From assembly GCA_037952775.1 (NCBI GenBank), contig JBANAY010000003.1:13454001-13518000 (forward strand): a DNA stretch of 64,000 nt, written 5' to 3'. The position numbers and the translations under genes were made by a program. Shown here piece by piece: positions 10,350 to 22,854 of the stretch (its first letter is position 1; the number at the start of each line of letters is the position of its first letter). Source of the stretch: Clonostachys chloroleuca (taxonomy: Eukaryota > Ascomycota > Sordariomycetes > Hypocreales > Bionectriaceae). Below the pieces are notes generated by a model that worked only from the letters and a program-made list of their open reading frames with translations, was not told where the DNA came from and ran no database searches.

Positions 10350-11247
10350 TGTATTCACTGATATAAATGAGCTGGGTGGTAGGCAAAGAAGTAGAAGAGG
10401 GCGAGGATGGTCTGTTCGCCAAAGTGTATGAAATCGAATTAAACAGAGCGAATGGATCTTCGTTCTTTAAGATACAATTTAATATCTACAGAGACTCGCA
10501 ATAAAAGGGGGTCGTAGCTTCTCGAGAAGTGTGATATGTGCGACTTGACATTACTCCGTTGAGGCAATTCCGCCGGAAAACAGTAGGTGGGGATCTGCGG
10601 CCCAGAAACCCACTCGCTTCGGGCTTTCAATGTTAGCACACTACTTGCAGAATCATCTCTTCTCTTCGGTCAATGTGTCTGAACACCGCCCGCTTGCACG
10701 ATAAGTCCGAGCCGATATGTCAAAGGAGGAAATGACAGGATTATCTTTCCGTGTATCGGATGTAGATGCGGGACGTCTGTCACCTTGCGATGTGCAGGCC
10801 TCTGCTTCAGTCGACCGCAGCATCCGTTGGAATGTACTAGCTGGAGGCTGACGATTGATACATATCACATGCATGGAAGGACACCCAAGATCAAATGAGC
10901 AATTAGTTTTCATCTAACGGAGCGACGAGGGTCGGTCTCTTATGCTCATGTTCATTCTACCAATCGGCTAGGGAACAGGATGCTGCCTGTGATTTATAGT
11001 TCATGGCAGCCTTCAAGTCATTCACCATGGTTGTGATCCTTGCCCTTGGCAGTCGCTGGGAGACAGCAAATTACTTCTTAAACATGCGACCCCTATGTGG
11101 CAATGAGCAGTGAGTATCATTTACGTAATGAGCATGAATAAGAGAAAACTATCAGCATTTGTTGAGATACATGATTCCAGCTTGACTTTCATGAACCACT
11201 CCTCAATCAGTCTCCCAATGCGCCATCCATGCTCTTTCCTGGGGTAA
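10350..11247. other. Intergenic region
   Basis: No gene was recognised. It contains the upstream region of the dehydrogenase and the 3' side of the cupin gene. Only short open frames without recognisable domains occur. Confidence 0.45.
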
Positions 11248-11610
11248 TCAACCAGACTTGCCAGGAGGCGGCACCAATTTGACGAACTGCAAGCAGCCTT
11301 GAGGGGATGCCTTGTACGGCCCATGCTTCATGCCGGGTAGTCTGTAAGCGTAGGAGCCGGGTCCCCAGCCTTCGCCTAGGGTGACATCCGACAAGCCTCC
11401 CTCAATGAAGCACACCTCTTCAATGTATAGGTGTGTGATGATGTCGTCTGTGACTGATGTGGCATTTGGCTCGTACCATTGGAGGCAAGATTTGTGATCT
11501 GAATTTGGGTCTCCGTTCAGCACCAACTCCCAAATACCAGGACCGATTGTGTACCACTGGTTTTCCTGGGGGTTGAGACCGGGGCTGCCCCGACAAGTGG
11601 ATGGGCTGGC
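11248..11610 (-). CDS. ChrR-type cupin domain protein, 5' end unresolved
   Basis: About 120 residues are readable, with strong resemblance to small fungal and bacterial cupins annotated as anti-sigma factor ChrR-like: IGPGIWELVLNGDP, SCLQWYEPNA, ITHLYIEEV, GPGSYAYRLPGMKHGPY. The metal-binding His/Glu set of the cupin motifs is present in ITHLYIEEV and MKHGPY. The frame opens at 11610 directly after an AG preceded by an in-frame stop, consistent with a splice acceptor, but I could not find an upstream exon with a start codon. It could therefore be a 5'-broken gene. A small cupin beside the catabolic block could serve as a decarboxylase, dioxygenase or sugar-acid isomerase-like partner; the role is unknown. 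Confidence 0.6.
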   Translation of the reverse strand, partial: ASPSTCRGSPGLNPQENQWYTIGPGIWELVLNGDPNSDHKSCLQWYEPNATSVTDDIITHLYIEEVCFIEGGLSDVTLGEGWGPGSYAYRLPGMKHGPYKASPQGCLQFVKLVPPPGKSG

Positions 11611-13963
11611 CTAGTGAAGAATTCCTTTTGAATAAGAGTCATGGCTGCGAAGACGACAGTAAAGATGAGGCCTGCCCAAGATGGCTGGAACTAGAAAGGA
11701 CTCGGGATATTGTGTTCTTATCCGTTGATATTGGGAAACGAGGAGAATTTTGGCGAGTGCTGGGTGACTAGACTTTATGGTAATGTTTTCATTCCCAAAA
11801 TCCACAAGGTGCTCTTCAGTACGGTCAGTTACCCCCTCAAAATTCTGGGGGGAACCAATACGTCAGCATACAAATCCGCCCATCGGACAAAACTGGTTAC
11901 GCGCTTAGTTAATCGTAATTTTCCGACCGACGTTTAATGCCGAAACATGTCGAGGTTCCACATGTCGAGGTTCCACTTGTTGAGGTTCCACATCTTTCGT
12001 TCATCTCCTGAGAGCCCACAAGGCTGCAACGGAGTACCGGGGGGGTTAGCCCAATTGAGATGCGACAAACACGAGCAATAGGAAAGAAAAGGTGGAGCAG
12101 GTACGAATCGCAGCCTCTGGGGAGACGCCCTTGATACAGCTGTGGCTGCACTATGTATCTTACGATAGGAGCAATAAGCAACTATTAGCAGAGACTTGCT
12201 TAGTGTAATATTTCGACTGTGAAAGAATGTACTGGAGATGTATACTCTACCCAGTAAGACACTGCCACTTTCAAAATTCTCATCATAAAATCCACATCCA
12301 AGCCCCTGTACTAGGCTCTTGTGTACATCATAACTAACCAGAGGAAATACCCAACTGCAGCCATAGCTGCATCAAGAGGATAGGACGCTTCAAGTTGCCT
12401 GTCGGTGGTCCTCTTGTACGTCTTTCTAGATTTGCGGGGTGGCCCTTTTGCACGTCTTGCTGAATGTGCAGGGTCTCTACTCTATACTACAAAGGCGATT
12501 CATACGGGCCAATCACACGTTTCTTCCAACCACGTTGTAAAACCAATCCCCCTTTCTCTTTTTTATCACTAGAGTGAGGTTTACTACAGACTCAACAACA
12601 GGCCATAGTTGACAGTTTCATCCATGTGAAAGTCGTTTTTTTAGCGCACTGTAACAGCAAAGCTCGAGTCGGGTAGTAGACAGAGGAGAGTTCCAGTTAC
12701 GCAGGCCGAGACCTCATCTTATTGGTTTAAGGCTATACCTAAATTGGCCTCTTCTAACATCTTGCTGAAGCAGCCTGGAGGCCAGGAGACGCCTCTTGAT
12801 GCTTGTGCGTCCTGGCACTTGGTGTTAGCAATTCAGACACTCCACTGCTACTAGATTATAGCTTTGTTATCATATCCCCATCATTCGATTAACAATAGAT
12901 GATACTGCTAAACAAAATAACCCTACGAGAGATTCCGGCCCCGGCTGTCGCTGATACATGCTCAGACACATTGCCTGATACCCGTGGCGTAGTACTCATT
13001 TCCCATAAGAACCAATGTCCACCAATCAGGGTTTCAATATTGCGACTGTTAGCACATATCATTCGGGATATACTTAATCATATAGGACGCTCACCAGTAT
13101 TACTCTGCTGGACTTTATATCTTGAGGTATAGTGTGTTCCTCAGTATGTTATCGATATTGGGTAGCCCCTTTCAGATCTCCAGACCAGCGTCTAGGCTTT
13201 ACTAGTACCTGACCCTACTTATTAATTATAACAATTATTATCTAACAAGACAATAGAGTTTATAGAGCTAATACCTTAGCTTTAAATTAAATTCTATTGC
13301 TAAAGTATATAATATTATTTGAAATCAGGCTTATCTATCCAGTACTGTAACGATCGCTCATACCGCTACGCCACTGGGTAAAAGATTGGGCATTAATCGC
13401 TATTGTAGCAATCAACGTGAGCGTAATAGCTAGCTATAGGGGTTATCCGTGCTGAACCGTAACACGGTGGAAATTCCCAACTAACAACACCACAACCACA
13501 AGACCTGGTGGGTCCGCGATCGCGACATCGGCGTCTGTCAAAGGGAGGGTTTGCGATCAAGCTGGGTATTCGAAACCAACAATCACAATCGAATGCACAT
13601 GTGTCTGGTGTTTGGTTGGGGCCTCCCGTAATTGATCAATTGAATGAGACCATCCAGGTCATCATGCGAGCCGAACTGGCCGCAGAATAACAAGTCAAAG
13701 ATCACGATTTCAAAAATAACAAATAAGTCCAGAGTAAAGTTCGTTTTTTTCATTTTGGGTGGGCGACCAGCTGGATTTAAATATCCAGTAGGAGGCATGC
13801 CCTGCTGACTAAGGGAAACTACGCACGCTCTCAGTATATGTAAAGGGAAAGGCAAATATATAGACAGAAGCTGTACTGAAACAACACTTCACACGTTTTT
13901 CTTTTATATATAAGCTAAGCGTGCCACCTAGCACGACGGGAAAATTCCTACCAGCCAAACCCT
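11611..13963. other. Gene-poor region
   Basis: No gene was recognised in 2.3 kb. Short open frames lack domains. A 119-bp stretch (13346-13464) begins TGTAACG and ends CGTAACA and could be a small LTR fragment, but the flanks show no duplication. AT-rich sequence lies around 13200-13320. Confidence 0.4.
11946..11990. repeat. Three tandem copies of a 15-bp unit
   Basis: The unit CATGTCGAGGTTCCA occurs twice exactly (11946-11960, 11961-11975) and a third time with two changes (11976-11990). Confidence 0.9.
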
Positions 13964-15080
13964 TCATTTGAACACAGCATGCTTGACGGCAGTACTGTAC
14001 ATTGCCCAACAATGATAATAGTCTGCCAAGGTTTCTGATAATGGACGATATTGGATTCCTAGCTCCTTAATGCTTCGAGAATTGTCCAATCGAAATATGA
14101 TGCCTACACTGGAACACATCCAATGCCGAAAAAGCCCCATTAGCGGACAAACAAACTCTAGAATCCAATTTGGTATATTTCATGTTAGGAAACAGTAGGG
14201 AGAGGCATGAACACCATTGAAAAATCTCGAGATTTCAGCCATGGATGCCATTTGGCTTCCTGGGACGATATATGTCCCATGTGCTGACTGTATTTCGGCT
14301 GCCACGGCCACCTCTCAAACATCCACCAAAGCAAAGGCCGAATCGAATCCGGGACCCCTAGTAGTATATGCCCACTAAGTAGCTGGCTGATTGTGTAGAG
14401 GCTTCCAGATTCTGATATCCGGGTGAGTGTCGATCCTACAACAAAGCCTAAACACATTACAACTATATCTCAATCGGCCTGGGCTCTAAAGGTTCTCCAG
14501 GCTCCTTTTTCAACGAAAACTTTGGAGTGTTGATATGTGTTGTGGATGATTGTGCTCTTCTCATTGAAGTGGTTTTCAAGAAGGGTCTGAACCTCCATTT
14601 GTGCAACATTAATGTTATCGCCATACATAGCACTGGCTTCTTTCCGGTTCATCAGTATGAAAATTTAATAACATAGTATCATTAGAGAACACATAATTAA
14701 GGAAATGAGATAACACGTCGGACGCTTTCAGGCTTGTTCCCAGATTAGGAATGTTCTCTGTTCCCCTCAACTGCTAGTCTAAAAGCTCCTCTTTTGGTGT
14801 CATGGAACTTTTCAGGAATTAAAAAGATATGAAAGATAGCGGAATAACTATTCATAGTAGTGAGAAATAAAGCACGCTGAAGAAGATTGGTCTCAAAGAG
14901 ATTTAACTTGCTGGGATGGTGTGTATCCAATTTGTTCAGTATGTAGCTTCTCCTTACTCCCAAGTTATTTCGCGGAAGCATGAACAGTCCAGCCTGACTG
15001 AAGAAGTTGACTAACAATATAGTGGCCAACATATCCGCTGGCCCCGGTCATCAAGCCAGTATTTCCGCTAATACCTTCAA
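13964..15080 (-). pseudogene. Relic of a dihydroflavonol-reductase-like NAD(P) reductase
   Basis: The N-terminal Rossmann segment reads MTGASGYVGHYIVSQLLQSG (about 15051-14990), matching extended SDRs of the epimerase/dihydroflavonol reductase type. It is followed in another frame by SKLNLFETNLLQ and AIFHI, then VEGN, and near the 3' end by IVPGSQMASMAEISRFFNG and RLDNSRSIKELGIQYRPL, ending at TGA 13964. The pieces lie in order but in different frames with stops between them (for example a TAA after HASAK), so the gene is dead. Such enzymes reduce carbonyl groups in secondary metabolism; which pathway it served cannot be told. Confidence 0.75.
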
Positions 15081-16687
15081 GTTATAAGAATTAGAGTAGA
15101 ACTGTATAGAATATATTGAAAAAAATTAAGCCACGTTTATCTTTCTGGTGGTTGTAGGAAAATACCATTATGGACTAATATCTACCTTATCTATGTCAGA
15201 TTATAAATTTGAGGGCAGCTCTATCAGCATTAGGATATCGCGAAATACACACTTTGCCAATTATGGGGCGATAATTTGAGATGAGATGGGCCTATATTGT
15301 GACATGCGTAATAAAATTATACTCTCTCGCACTTCTTCTCATCCTCTTATTGGCTAAGCTTACGAGCTGAGGCCCTTTGTCTAAAACCAACAGCCCCAGT
15401 CAAAACTTTAGTATACCCATGTAAGCCAACTATCCAAGCCCGCTGCTCCCTTTTTGCGCGATGGATAGCTCTTCCAATTGCCATTCTCGGTATGAAGCAC
15501 AAAAATCACAACTTCCGCGGCATAGATCTTCAGGCGAAGTACAGACTGATCGATCACAGTCTTGGCGCATATCAACCCTAGGGCAAATCACTTGTCTCAG
15601 GGCTGGTTGCGAGTTTGTTGTGCAATCTCAAACCCCTTGCTTCGGTGAGCCTGGTTTGTGTTCTATCGGGTCCAAGAAGACAAGCTGAGGTGGCTGCTAA
15701 GATAGCGACCTTGGCCGAGAAATTCAACACATCCAAGCTACTAAGGTGAAGTCAAAATCAGACAGAGATTTGTTTTGTTTTCTGGTTTCGGTGGGCACAT
15801 CCGTATCTGATTTATTGGATAAGGTTATCCTGGTCTTCAGGCGAGTTAAACTAGCGTAAAATAACACAGTGAACGATTTCAAAAAATAAATCTCAAAAAA
15901 AATTCACAAAAGCAAAAAGAATTTTCTATTTTCATATAGGTCGAAAGTCCGGTCATTTATCTAACTATAAATCCTTATTGTTCGCTAGGCCACCTAGTCA
16001 AACCTACCATTGTGCGCTCACAATCTATGGAGTCATCAGCCCTAGTCCTATCCTTGTACACATCTTGGGATTTACATCCATTACAGTGAGTTCCCCCCTG
16101 GCATGATTGCACAATGCCCAATCAGTTCATTAATAATTTCTCCTAGAGTAATATCTTTTCCTACAGAAGAAGAGAAATTCTAACTTAGGCAGCCAGACTA
16201 ACAACTACGGCGGCAATGTCGGTATTCTGCCCATGAGGGGAAGATGCAATTGAATGGATGACTCAAAGTTTGTGTGTGGTTTGGTGAGTCCCAATATCAC
16301 TTTTTATTTTCGAGTCAATGTGAGATTTGCCAGTCAATCTGTCCTCCTCCACTCCGCTATGCAGGGAGGGAGCGTTTAAACCAAGGATCTGAAAAGTATC
16401 ACCGTTACAACTTGTTGGGCCTCGCTCTTACGTCAGTTCTAATTTAAATCTAGTGGCAAAGTGGTGTAGATTTATTCTTAGACTCTCCTTTCTGACTTAA
16501 TGGGTTCGCCACCTAAAAACCTATAAATAGTAACAATCGTGGTTACTATATCCTTTCTACCGAATTAGTTTTAACATACTTAACCATGATACATGACCAT
16601 CTTCTATTGTCAATTCGCCCCACGATTCTTACCGCTTTTTCAGTCTGAGTGCTTAGGGACTATTGTTTATCGATTAACTCCACCAGC
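15081..16687. other. Gene-poor AT-rich region
   Basis: No convincing gene in 1.6 kb. Around 15460-15750 there is a GC-richer patch with protein-like but stop-interrupted translation that I could not assign. Confidence 0.4.
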
Positions 16688-17353
16688 ATGTACAACAGCC
16701 CACCTCTACTTCGCTCGAGCGAAGTCGAAGATGGTGTCGACTTACCAAACCTGCGCCCAATCGAGCCAAGCAAATTCTTCAGCCAGTTTAAGAAACTTCC
16801 CATGGAAATTCGTCTTCATATATGGGAACAAACTTGGCCAGAACCTCGACTTATTAACATTCAGTTAGATATAGATGCACGCAATCACGTCTGGGGGGAG
16901 CCAATCCTGGAGCTATTTGACTATCCATTGCAATGTGAAAGCTGGGATTGGAAGATGAAAAACGAACAAATTCCTGTTGCACTATGGGTGTGTTCGGAGT
17001 CAAGACGCTATACACTTCAACACTACCAACAATTATTTAGTGAAGAAGGCTCTATTTCTCCCTACTTAAGCCCCAAAATCGATATTATATGGTTAGATTG
17101 GAGCCAGGTCCGGTTTGAAAGCCTTGTCCTTGGCGATCTTCTTAGATCTTATGGCGAGGAAGTTCGAAAATTTGAAAATCTGAGGGTTGACTGTGTCAAT
17201 GTAGGAAATACGAATCTGCTAGATGCAACATTGGAATTTTTTAATCCTGTTCGCAAGATTCAAGTCTGGAGGGATGATGATCCTCTTGCGAAAGAGCTAC
17301 TACATTCCAAGTCTCGCAATCTGTCTGTGCAGTTCATTGGCGTACAAGACTAG
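16688..17353 (+). CDS. 2EXR domain-containing protein
   Basis: An intronless gene of 221 aa. The N-terminal half has the fungal 2EXR (F-box-like) signature: FKKLPMEIRLHIWEQTWPEPR, then PVALWVCSESRRYTLQHYQ. Start ATG 16688 is the first ATG in frame. The family is large and expanded in filamentous ascomycetes; its molecular role is unknown, although the first helices resemble F-box motifs. The gene appears intact and stands alone between relics. A decayed member of the same family lies at 29.0-29.5 kb. Confidence 0.8.
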   Translation: MYNSPPLLRSSEVEDGVDLPNLRPIEPSKFFSQFKKLPMEIRLHIWEQTWPEPRLINIQLDIDARNHVWGEPILELFDYPLQCESWDWKMKNEQIPVALWVCSESRRYTLQHYQQLFSEEGSISPYLSPKIDIIWLDWSQVRFESLVLGDLLRSYGEEVRKFENLRVDCVNVGNTNLLDATLEFFNPVRKIQVWRDDDPLAKELLHSKSRNLSVQFIGVQD

Positions 17354-17523
17354 AATTTCCAAGTACGCAAAAGTGGGCTTCCTTATATATCTTAAAAAAT
17401 GGCATAAGGAATCTGCGCAACTGATCAAAAAGATGCACCTCCTTCAAGGCAATTAACAAATGCAAGAATCCTCTGTTGGCAGCATAATTTGAGGATATCC
17501 GCCATTTACCCAATAAAACCAAG

Positions 17524-17805
17524 TCTACTTATATTCTTCAGCCATACTCTCTAACATGTACCCGTCACCATTAACAAGATATGCAATTAGGCCGTACACC
17601 TTGGCTGCTTCATTACTTCTCTGATATATTAAAATCATTGGCTGTGACATCCAGAGACCATTGAATGAGCTCCCGTCATTTTGAGCTTACACAAGATATC
17701 CAGATTTCGCGCCGTAGCAATCACTTGATACCCTCTCTTGAAAAACTCCGATGCTATAGTCTTTCCAACGCCGCTATTAGCACCTGTGATAAACCATACA
17801 GCTTA
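17524..17805 (-). pseudogene. N-terminal relic of a short-chain dehydrogenase
   Basis: The start reads VWFITGANSGVGKTIASEF and GYQVIATARN, the cofactor-binding region of classical SDRs. After frame changes it continues LDVTAND and YLVNGDGYMLESMAEEYK, equivalent to the NNAG region, where NNAG itself is NGDG. It stops at TAG 17524. At least two frameshifts and several stops interrupt it and the catalytic YxxxK part is missing. Confidence 0.75.
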
Positions 17806-17986
17806 ACTCTACTATATTTTGGATAAAGTGCTGTTGAAGTAAGGGCTGTGAAATTGATAGTTAAAATTGAAGTATTATATTTTTTATAAGTGATGCAAGG
17901 TGATTGATAAGCGAAAGCTCCACAAACCTCAATCCCCAGGACAAGATCCTTAATTAAACCACAACAAGCCATTTAATTCATTGAAT

Positions 17987-19740
17987 CTAACTGCTAAACT
18001 CTTGCCCGGATGCCTGTATCCCGACCTGACATGTACGTGAATTATGCCCAGTCTTCCCGCATACACCACAATGCCTTCCTCTCGGCTGCGCCGACCTTGC
18101 CCGACTACCTCCCCTCGACGATTCGGCCACTATATGCTTATCCACATCCATTTGATCAATTGATGCCTGACCTTCCTCTACTGTCATCTTCCCCCCATTC
18201 CGTAGGCGGGTCTTTTTCTCTCTGTTGCGTCGGCTAAGGATATGATTTGTATCTCGAAGATCCTTAAGCTCTGACCTCAGTAATGCCATCTCGTGCTGAT
18301 GTTCCTTCAAACCCTTGGTCATCGACTTCATAGCTTCAATAATTGATGCTGTGGGGAGCTGCTATGGTGCCTCCTGATTCGTCTTTCAAGGTAGGCAGAC
18401 TGAGAATCAGTCTCCCTGACTGTCTTTGGGGTCTTTGAGACCCAGGGGTCAGGAAGAGCAGGCGACCCCCCGAGAGGCGTTGGAGTGTGTATCTGCATAC
18501 CCAGCTTTGAGATTACATTTTCTGCATTCAGAGGGACAAGGCCGGCCCCCCTGAAGCCTCCCTCGATGTCGCTTTCGGTCATAGTGGCTCAAAATGCGAC
18601 GTGGAAGGCAGGAAGGAACTCAGTCTTAGAAACGTATGTAATAGAGCATTTGATCAACTGCTCAATTTCTCGACCGTATGCCTTTTTAAGCGGCCCAAAA
18701 CAGCCCACATCGAGGGGCTGGAGTAGGTGAGACGAATGAGGTGGCATACAGAGCGTGATAATCTTGTTCTCCTTGCAATATGCCTCGAACTTGACGGAGT
18801 GGTGGCTTTCATGCCCGTCAACGATCAGGAGACGATAGGCATCATTTGATCTTTTGATTGTGTATTGATTGAAGTGCTTCAGCCACTCGGGCCCCGTCTT
18901 GTTGTCTGTTCAGCTATTTTTGGTGGTTACAATAGCCCAATCGCCTGGGAGGGTGCTTTCTTGATACCAGCTAGAGAGGTGATATTGGCCTGCAACCACG
19001 ATGTTGCCCAGCCGCCTGCAGAAATCGATTGAATAACTGTAACCCATTCACGGTTTCCAGGCTGGACCCTTTTAGGGCTTCCACGCCTTTCTGCGCCTGT
19101 GACGACCATGCCGCTTGCAATAACGCCCATCATAAAGCCAGTCCCATCAAAGTTGTGGATATCATCTGGTCTGATGCCATACTTCGCGATTGTGATCGCC
19201 ACGAGAGAGAACCACGCGTTTATCGCGACTGGATCTTCACATTTGGCCCTCTGATAGCCATATCTGCGAAAGAAATGCATTTTGAGCTGTGGTTGGCGCT
19301 GGATGAAATTCTGCGCCCAGCGCTGGCCAACAGGTGATGCATCGCGGGCAGCACGTAAAAGATTGGCCATATCTTCAACACCACTGGCCCGGGGTGAAAA
19401 TCCCCGTGAATCTAGGTCGAGGATATACCCAACAAGCTTCTCTTCTTCAAGATCAGATAGCTTGCGTGAATTGGCTATGATATCGCGTCGAGGCTGCATG
19501 CCTTGCTGCGGCCTAGCTTCTTTCGGCACACTTTATAGATAAATGCAGCACGTCGCACGCTTAACTTTGGGTCTTTTTGAAGGGCCTGAAGTGTAAGAAT
19601 AATACTAGCTTCATCTTTTGAGTTTACTATGCCTTGTTGATGTGGATTAATTGATCTCTTAATCATGATGTAGGTTGAGGGATTTTTGGGACATTCGCTC
19701 GTCTGGGACATTCTCTTATCAATCACGTTATTTTTTTTAT
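17987..19740 (-). mobile_element. Pogo-type DNA transposon relic with zinc-knuckle transposase
   Basis: Reading from 19711 downward: a psq-type helix-turn-helix (LQALQKDPKLSVRRAAFIY), a CENPB-type DNA-binding region (RWAQNFIQRQPQL), a DDE domain with first Asp in HNFDGTGFMMG and second in LLIVDGHESHHS, followed by PPHSSHLLQPLDVGCFGP, and a C-terminal tail with the zinc knuckle CGVCGKTGHNSRTC ending at 17987. Stops and frameshifts break it, including TGA where Trp is expected after TTKNS and TGA after FHVAF. It is an inactive copy. A 12-bp sequence AGTTCGTCGGTT occurs twice just outside its 5' end, but no matching inverted copy was found at the 3' end, so the element borders are not defined. 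Confidence 0.8.
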
Positions 19741-19772
19741 CTTCATTCTATTATTATTAGGCTATAAACTGG

Positions 19773-19838
19773 AGTTCGTCGGTTACCCCATGCTCTACTA
19801 GCGCCCTTCCATTTGCCACCAAAAAAAGTTCGTCGGTT
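19773..19838. repeat. Two direct copies of a 12-bp sequence outside the pogo relic
   Basis: AGTTCGTCGGTT lies at 19773-19784 and 19827-19838. Pogo elements often have such short terminal repeats, so one copy may be the end of the element and the other a subterminal repeat. Confidence 0.6.
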
Positions 19839-22800
19839 GCCAACCGAAGCGGGGGATTGGTCTTAGGGCCTACTTATTTAGCTCGTAACCTCGTGCACCT
19901 ATCCATGTCTCTGGTCTGAAACTAGTTTATGGCAGGTATACATTAGTACTGTATTGTTACAGCTATAGCTCTCCTTTTTTTGTCGTGTTTAGCTTACTTC
20001 TCCTTTATACATTTAATCTCATTTCTGCCTGTACTTATTATATAGTGATTAAGCGCCCTTGCTTTTAGAGACAGATAGCGCAATTTCAACAAGCCGCGAT
20101 CTTTTCTTGCTGCTGTAGAGTCCTACCTAAATAAAAGTCTAATAAGAGGGGCTGAGAGACTATTAGCGAATGTTGCTACCTTTGATCCTCGAGATGATGC
20201 AATCGTTCCAAAGGAGCCTATTTATTGGCTTCTTCTTTCGCTTCCCCCCTTTATTTTTTAGCATCTCCGGAAACATCGCCAGAGATCATAGCGATTAGAG
20301 GTCGCCTCTGCGCCGACGAAAGGAGAAGCACGGATCGTGAGACCACCAGACACAGTCGAAACTCCGACGGTAATTTTCTGGAAGCATGACGAAGTTCTGC
20401 AGGACCTGGAACATGTATTGGCGGGAGCTGGTTCCTTTGGTTACCAAGATCATCAGCCATCAGCCCATCATGCTGCCAAAGAAACACCAGGACAACATTT
20501 TCTTCTTCACGGAAGAGTTCAGCATATAGCGTGGTTGAACATCTGAAGAGTATCCAGGACGAAGATATTAATTAATAATGAAAAGACATCCGTCACTTAT
20601 AAATATCAGAAATCATAGAAGGACAGTCCAATGGAAATTTATGGCATCGGAGATCGGCATGATGGCACAAATTGATCCGAACAATGATATGTGCAAGAGA
20701 TTGGGACACTACGTGCAGATGATCGTCCAGACGGCATGGATAGATGTATGGTCCTTCTGAAAATGGTTTATGGTTATGGTCCTCCTGTCAGCAGAATTGC
20801 TACTAGATGCAAGGTCACAGGCACGTAGACAATTGAACGATGTAAGAAGCTTGATTCGATCTGTCTGACTATGGGATTGACCTTCCTGTCATAAGACACG
20901 TCGCGAAGAGGGGGATATCCACAGCGGGTCGAATTTGCTCAAAAGTTCGGGAATTAATGATCATTCTTTCTTTTCACATAATTCATGACAAATTGATGGG
21001 ACGGCCTGGCACAGGCGTGTAGGGCAATCCGAGGCCACTCTTTCTTTTCCTTTCTTCCTCTTAAGAGACTTTGATAGGTCAAGGGAGAGCACATGGGGAC
21101 AGTGATGACCAGGGGACTTCGATAGATAGGTGAAGCGATTAAAGAGAATCCTTCGCGTCAACTCAGGGTTCTTCGGGCGCGAAAACCGAGAGCTGCTGGA
21201 AAGTCGGACCTTCTCCCGGCTATGCGGCACCCGAAGAGACACAGTCTGTTTCATTGGCTGCTCGCTTTTAATGTTGGGATTATCTCTAGTCTGACTGGCC
21301 ACCATTGCCAACGGAGGCCGTTCATCGGATTGTAAAGTCTAGACACATTGGGGTCCCATATATTATGAGCAGGAGACGGGGTTGGCTAAAGGGACATGGT
21401 GCTATCGGAGGGCAGATCTATTGGGCATAGCGCTGTCCTCGTTTCCTTGACCAATCAAGGTCGGGCACTCGCAAGTGTAAAGGGTAAACGTCCGACGCGA
21501 GGTTGGGCTGTTTCAAATGTGAGGCGAAGACAAAAAAAAGCCTCATCTTAAGACGCTTCCTCGGTCACAGTACGTGAGGCAATACAAGCAACTAGCTCAT
21601 CGCTGTGAGATTTGGAAATCCATCGTCCTCTGTTGGGTTATATTACCAATAGACGAGTGCCTTCACATCAGTCGCGTTGCAGAAAAGGAGAAGGATAGCA
21701 TAATAATCGCCTGATGTGATATTCAGTCCAGGGGCAGGCACTGCACACCATCTTCTGGCGCGGTAAGATTGTGCTGACTGCTAGTCGAAGGCCCCCTCCA
21801 GTGAAGCTGGTACGTCCCAGATAGGACCAGCGGCCAGCAAGAGCAGCATATCGTGCAAACGGGGCATCTAAGCACCCTCAGTTGCCTACCGTCCCACGCG
21901 CAAAGTGACCCCAAGCGAGAGTCTCATAGGCCGGAGACGCATGAGAGTTCTCCATTCTGGTCCGCTTCCCATCTAGCCCCGGCAATTGGAGGGGAGGCTA
22001 ACCAAGACGAGTTAAACATGGATGGGCCCAGATCGATCATCCATTGACGATTACCGGCTGGGGAACGTGGCGATGGCCGGCTTGAAGCAGGGAAGGGACA
22101 GAATCATTGGACCAGCGAGAAGATGGTGATGCCAGCCCGTGGTTGTGTCCGGAGTATCCGCGGAGACAGAACATCCCCCTCCCTTTTCCTATCCTGTTCT
22201 TTTTGATAGGTCGCATCACGCCACAGCACATTGCTTTCTCTTTGCACGCTGGTTTCTCTCCATGCGTGGCCTTGCAGTGGGATGGGCGCGCCAAGTACGT
22301 ACATCACCCAGCGGACCAGCTGGACGACGAGGAGGGACGATACTAGCATCTTTGGTCACCATGACCTCTTGACCTAAATCTTGCTGTGAAATGCCCCGTC
22401 CATTCAGGGGCCTCGGAGATCCCGCCCACGCTGTTTGGTCAAATGGGAGCTCGTTTTGAGTGTCGAATCAGTCCAAGGTGGGCTAACGACCAATAGTCAC
22501 AAGGGCGACGCCGCCTCCCCCTCCCCCGGATTCTGCTATCGTCTATGGGGCTTGGCGGTGTCCGCTGCCAAGATATGGGCAATGCGATCGAGGCCCGGTT
22601 CCCCCGAGAATTGACGCAGGCAAGCTGGGCTCGTCTGAGCCTGGTCGCTCATAAGGGGAGGGCGATGCTCTGCCTTGGGTTCCGTCCATTCTCCCGCCCA
22701 TCGTGCGCGGTGTCCATAGAGATCGCCATGAGGCTCCGTCCGATTAATCTGTAACCAAATACACACACACACACACTCGCCGGCTCTCTATCCAGTATTT

Positions 22801-22854
22801 CTTCGTGGAAGGTGCGTTTGATGCAGTGTCGCGCGCGCGTGCCAATGTTCAGCC
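19839..22854. other. Long region without a recognised gene
   Basis: Three kilobases with no supported gene. Several overlapping short frames on both strands between 20.3 and 22.8 kb lack recognisable domains. The end of the stretch (22.5-22.85 kb) is GC-rich and forms the upstream region of the rhodopsin-domain gene; a short CA microsatellite lies at about 22761-22776. Confidence 0.4.

Noticed and set aside
13346..13381. tRNA-like A-box sequence (TGGCGTAGCGG on the minus strand)
   Set aside because: No B-box, no cloverleaf and no acceptor stem could be found; it is more likely part of a small repeat.
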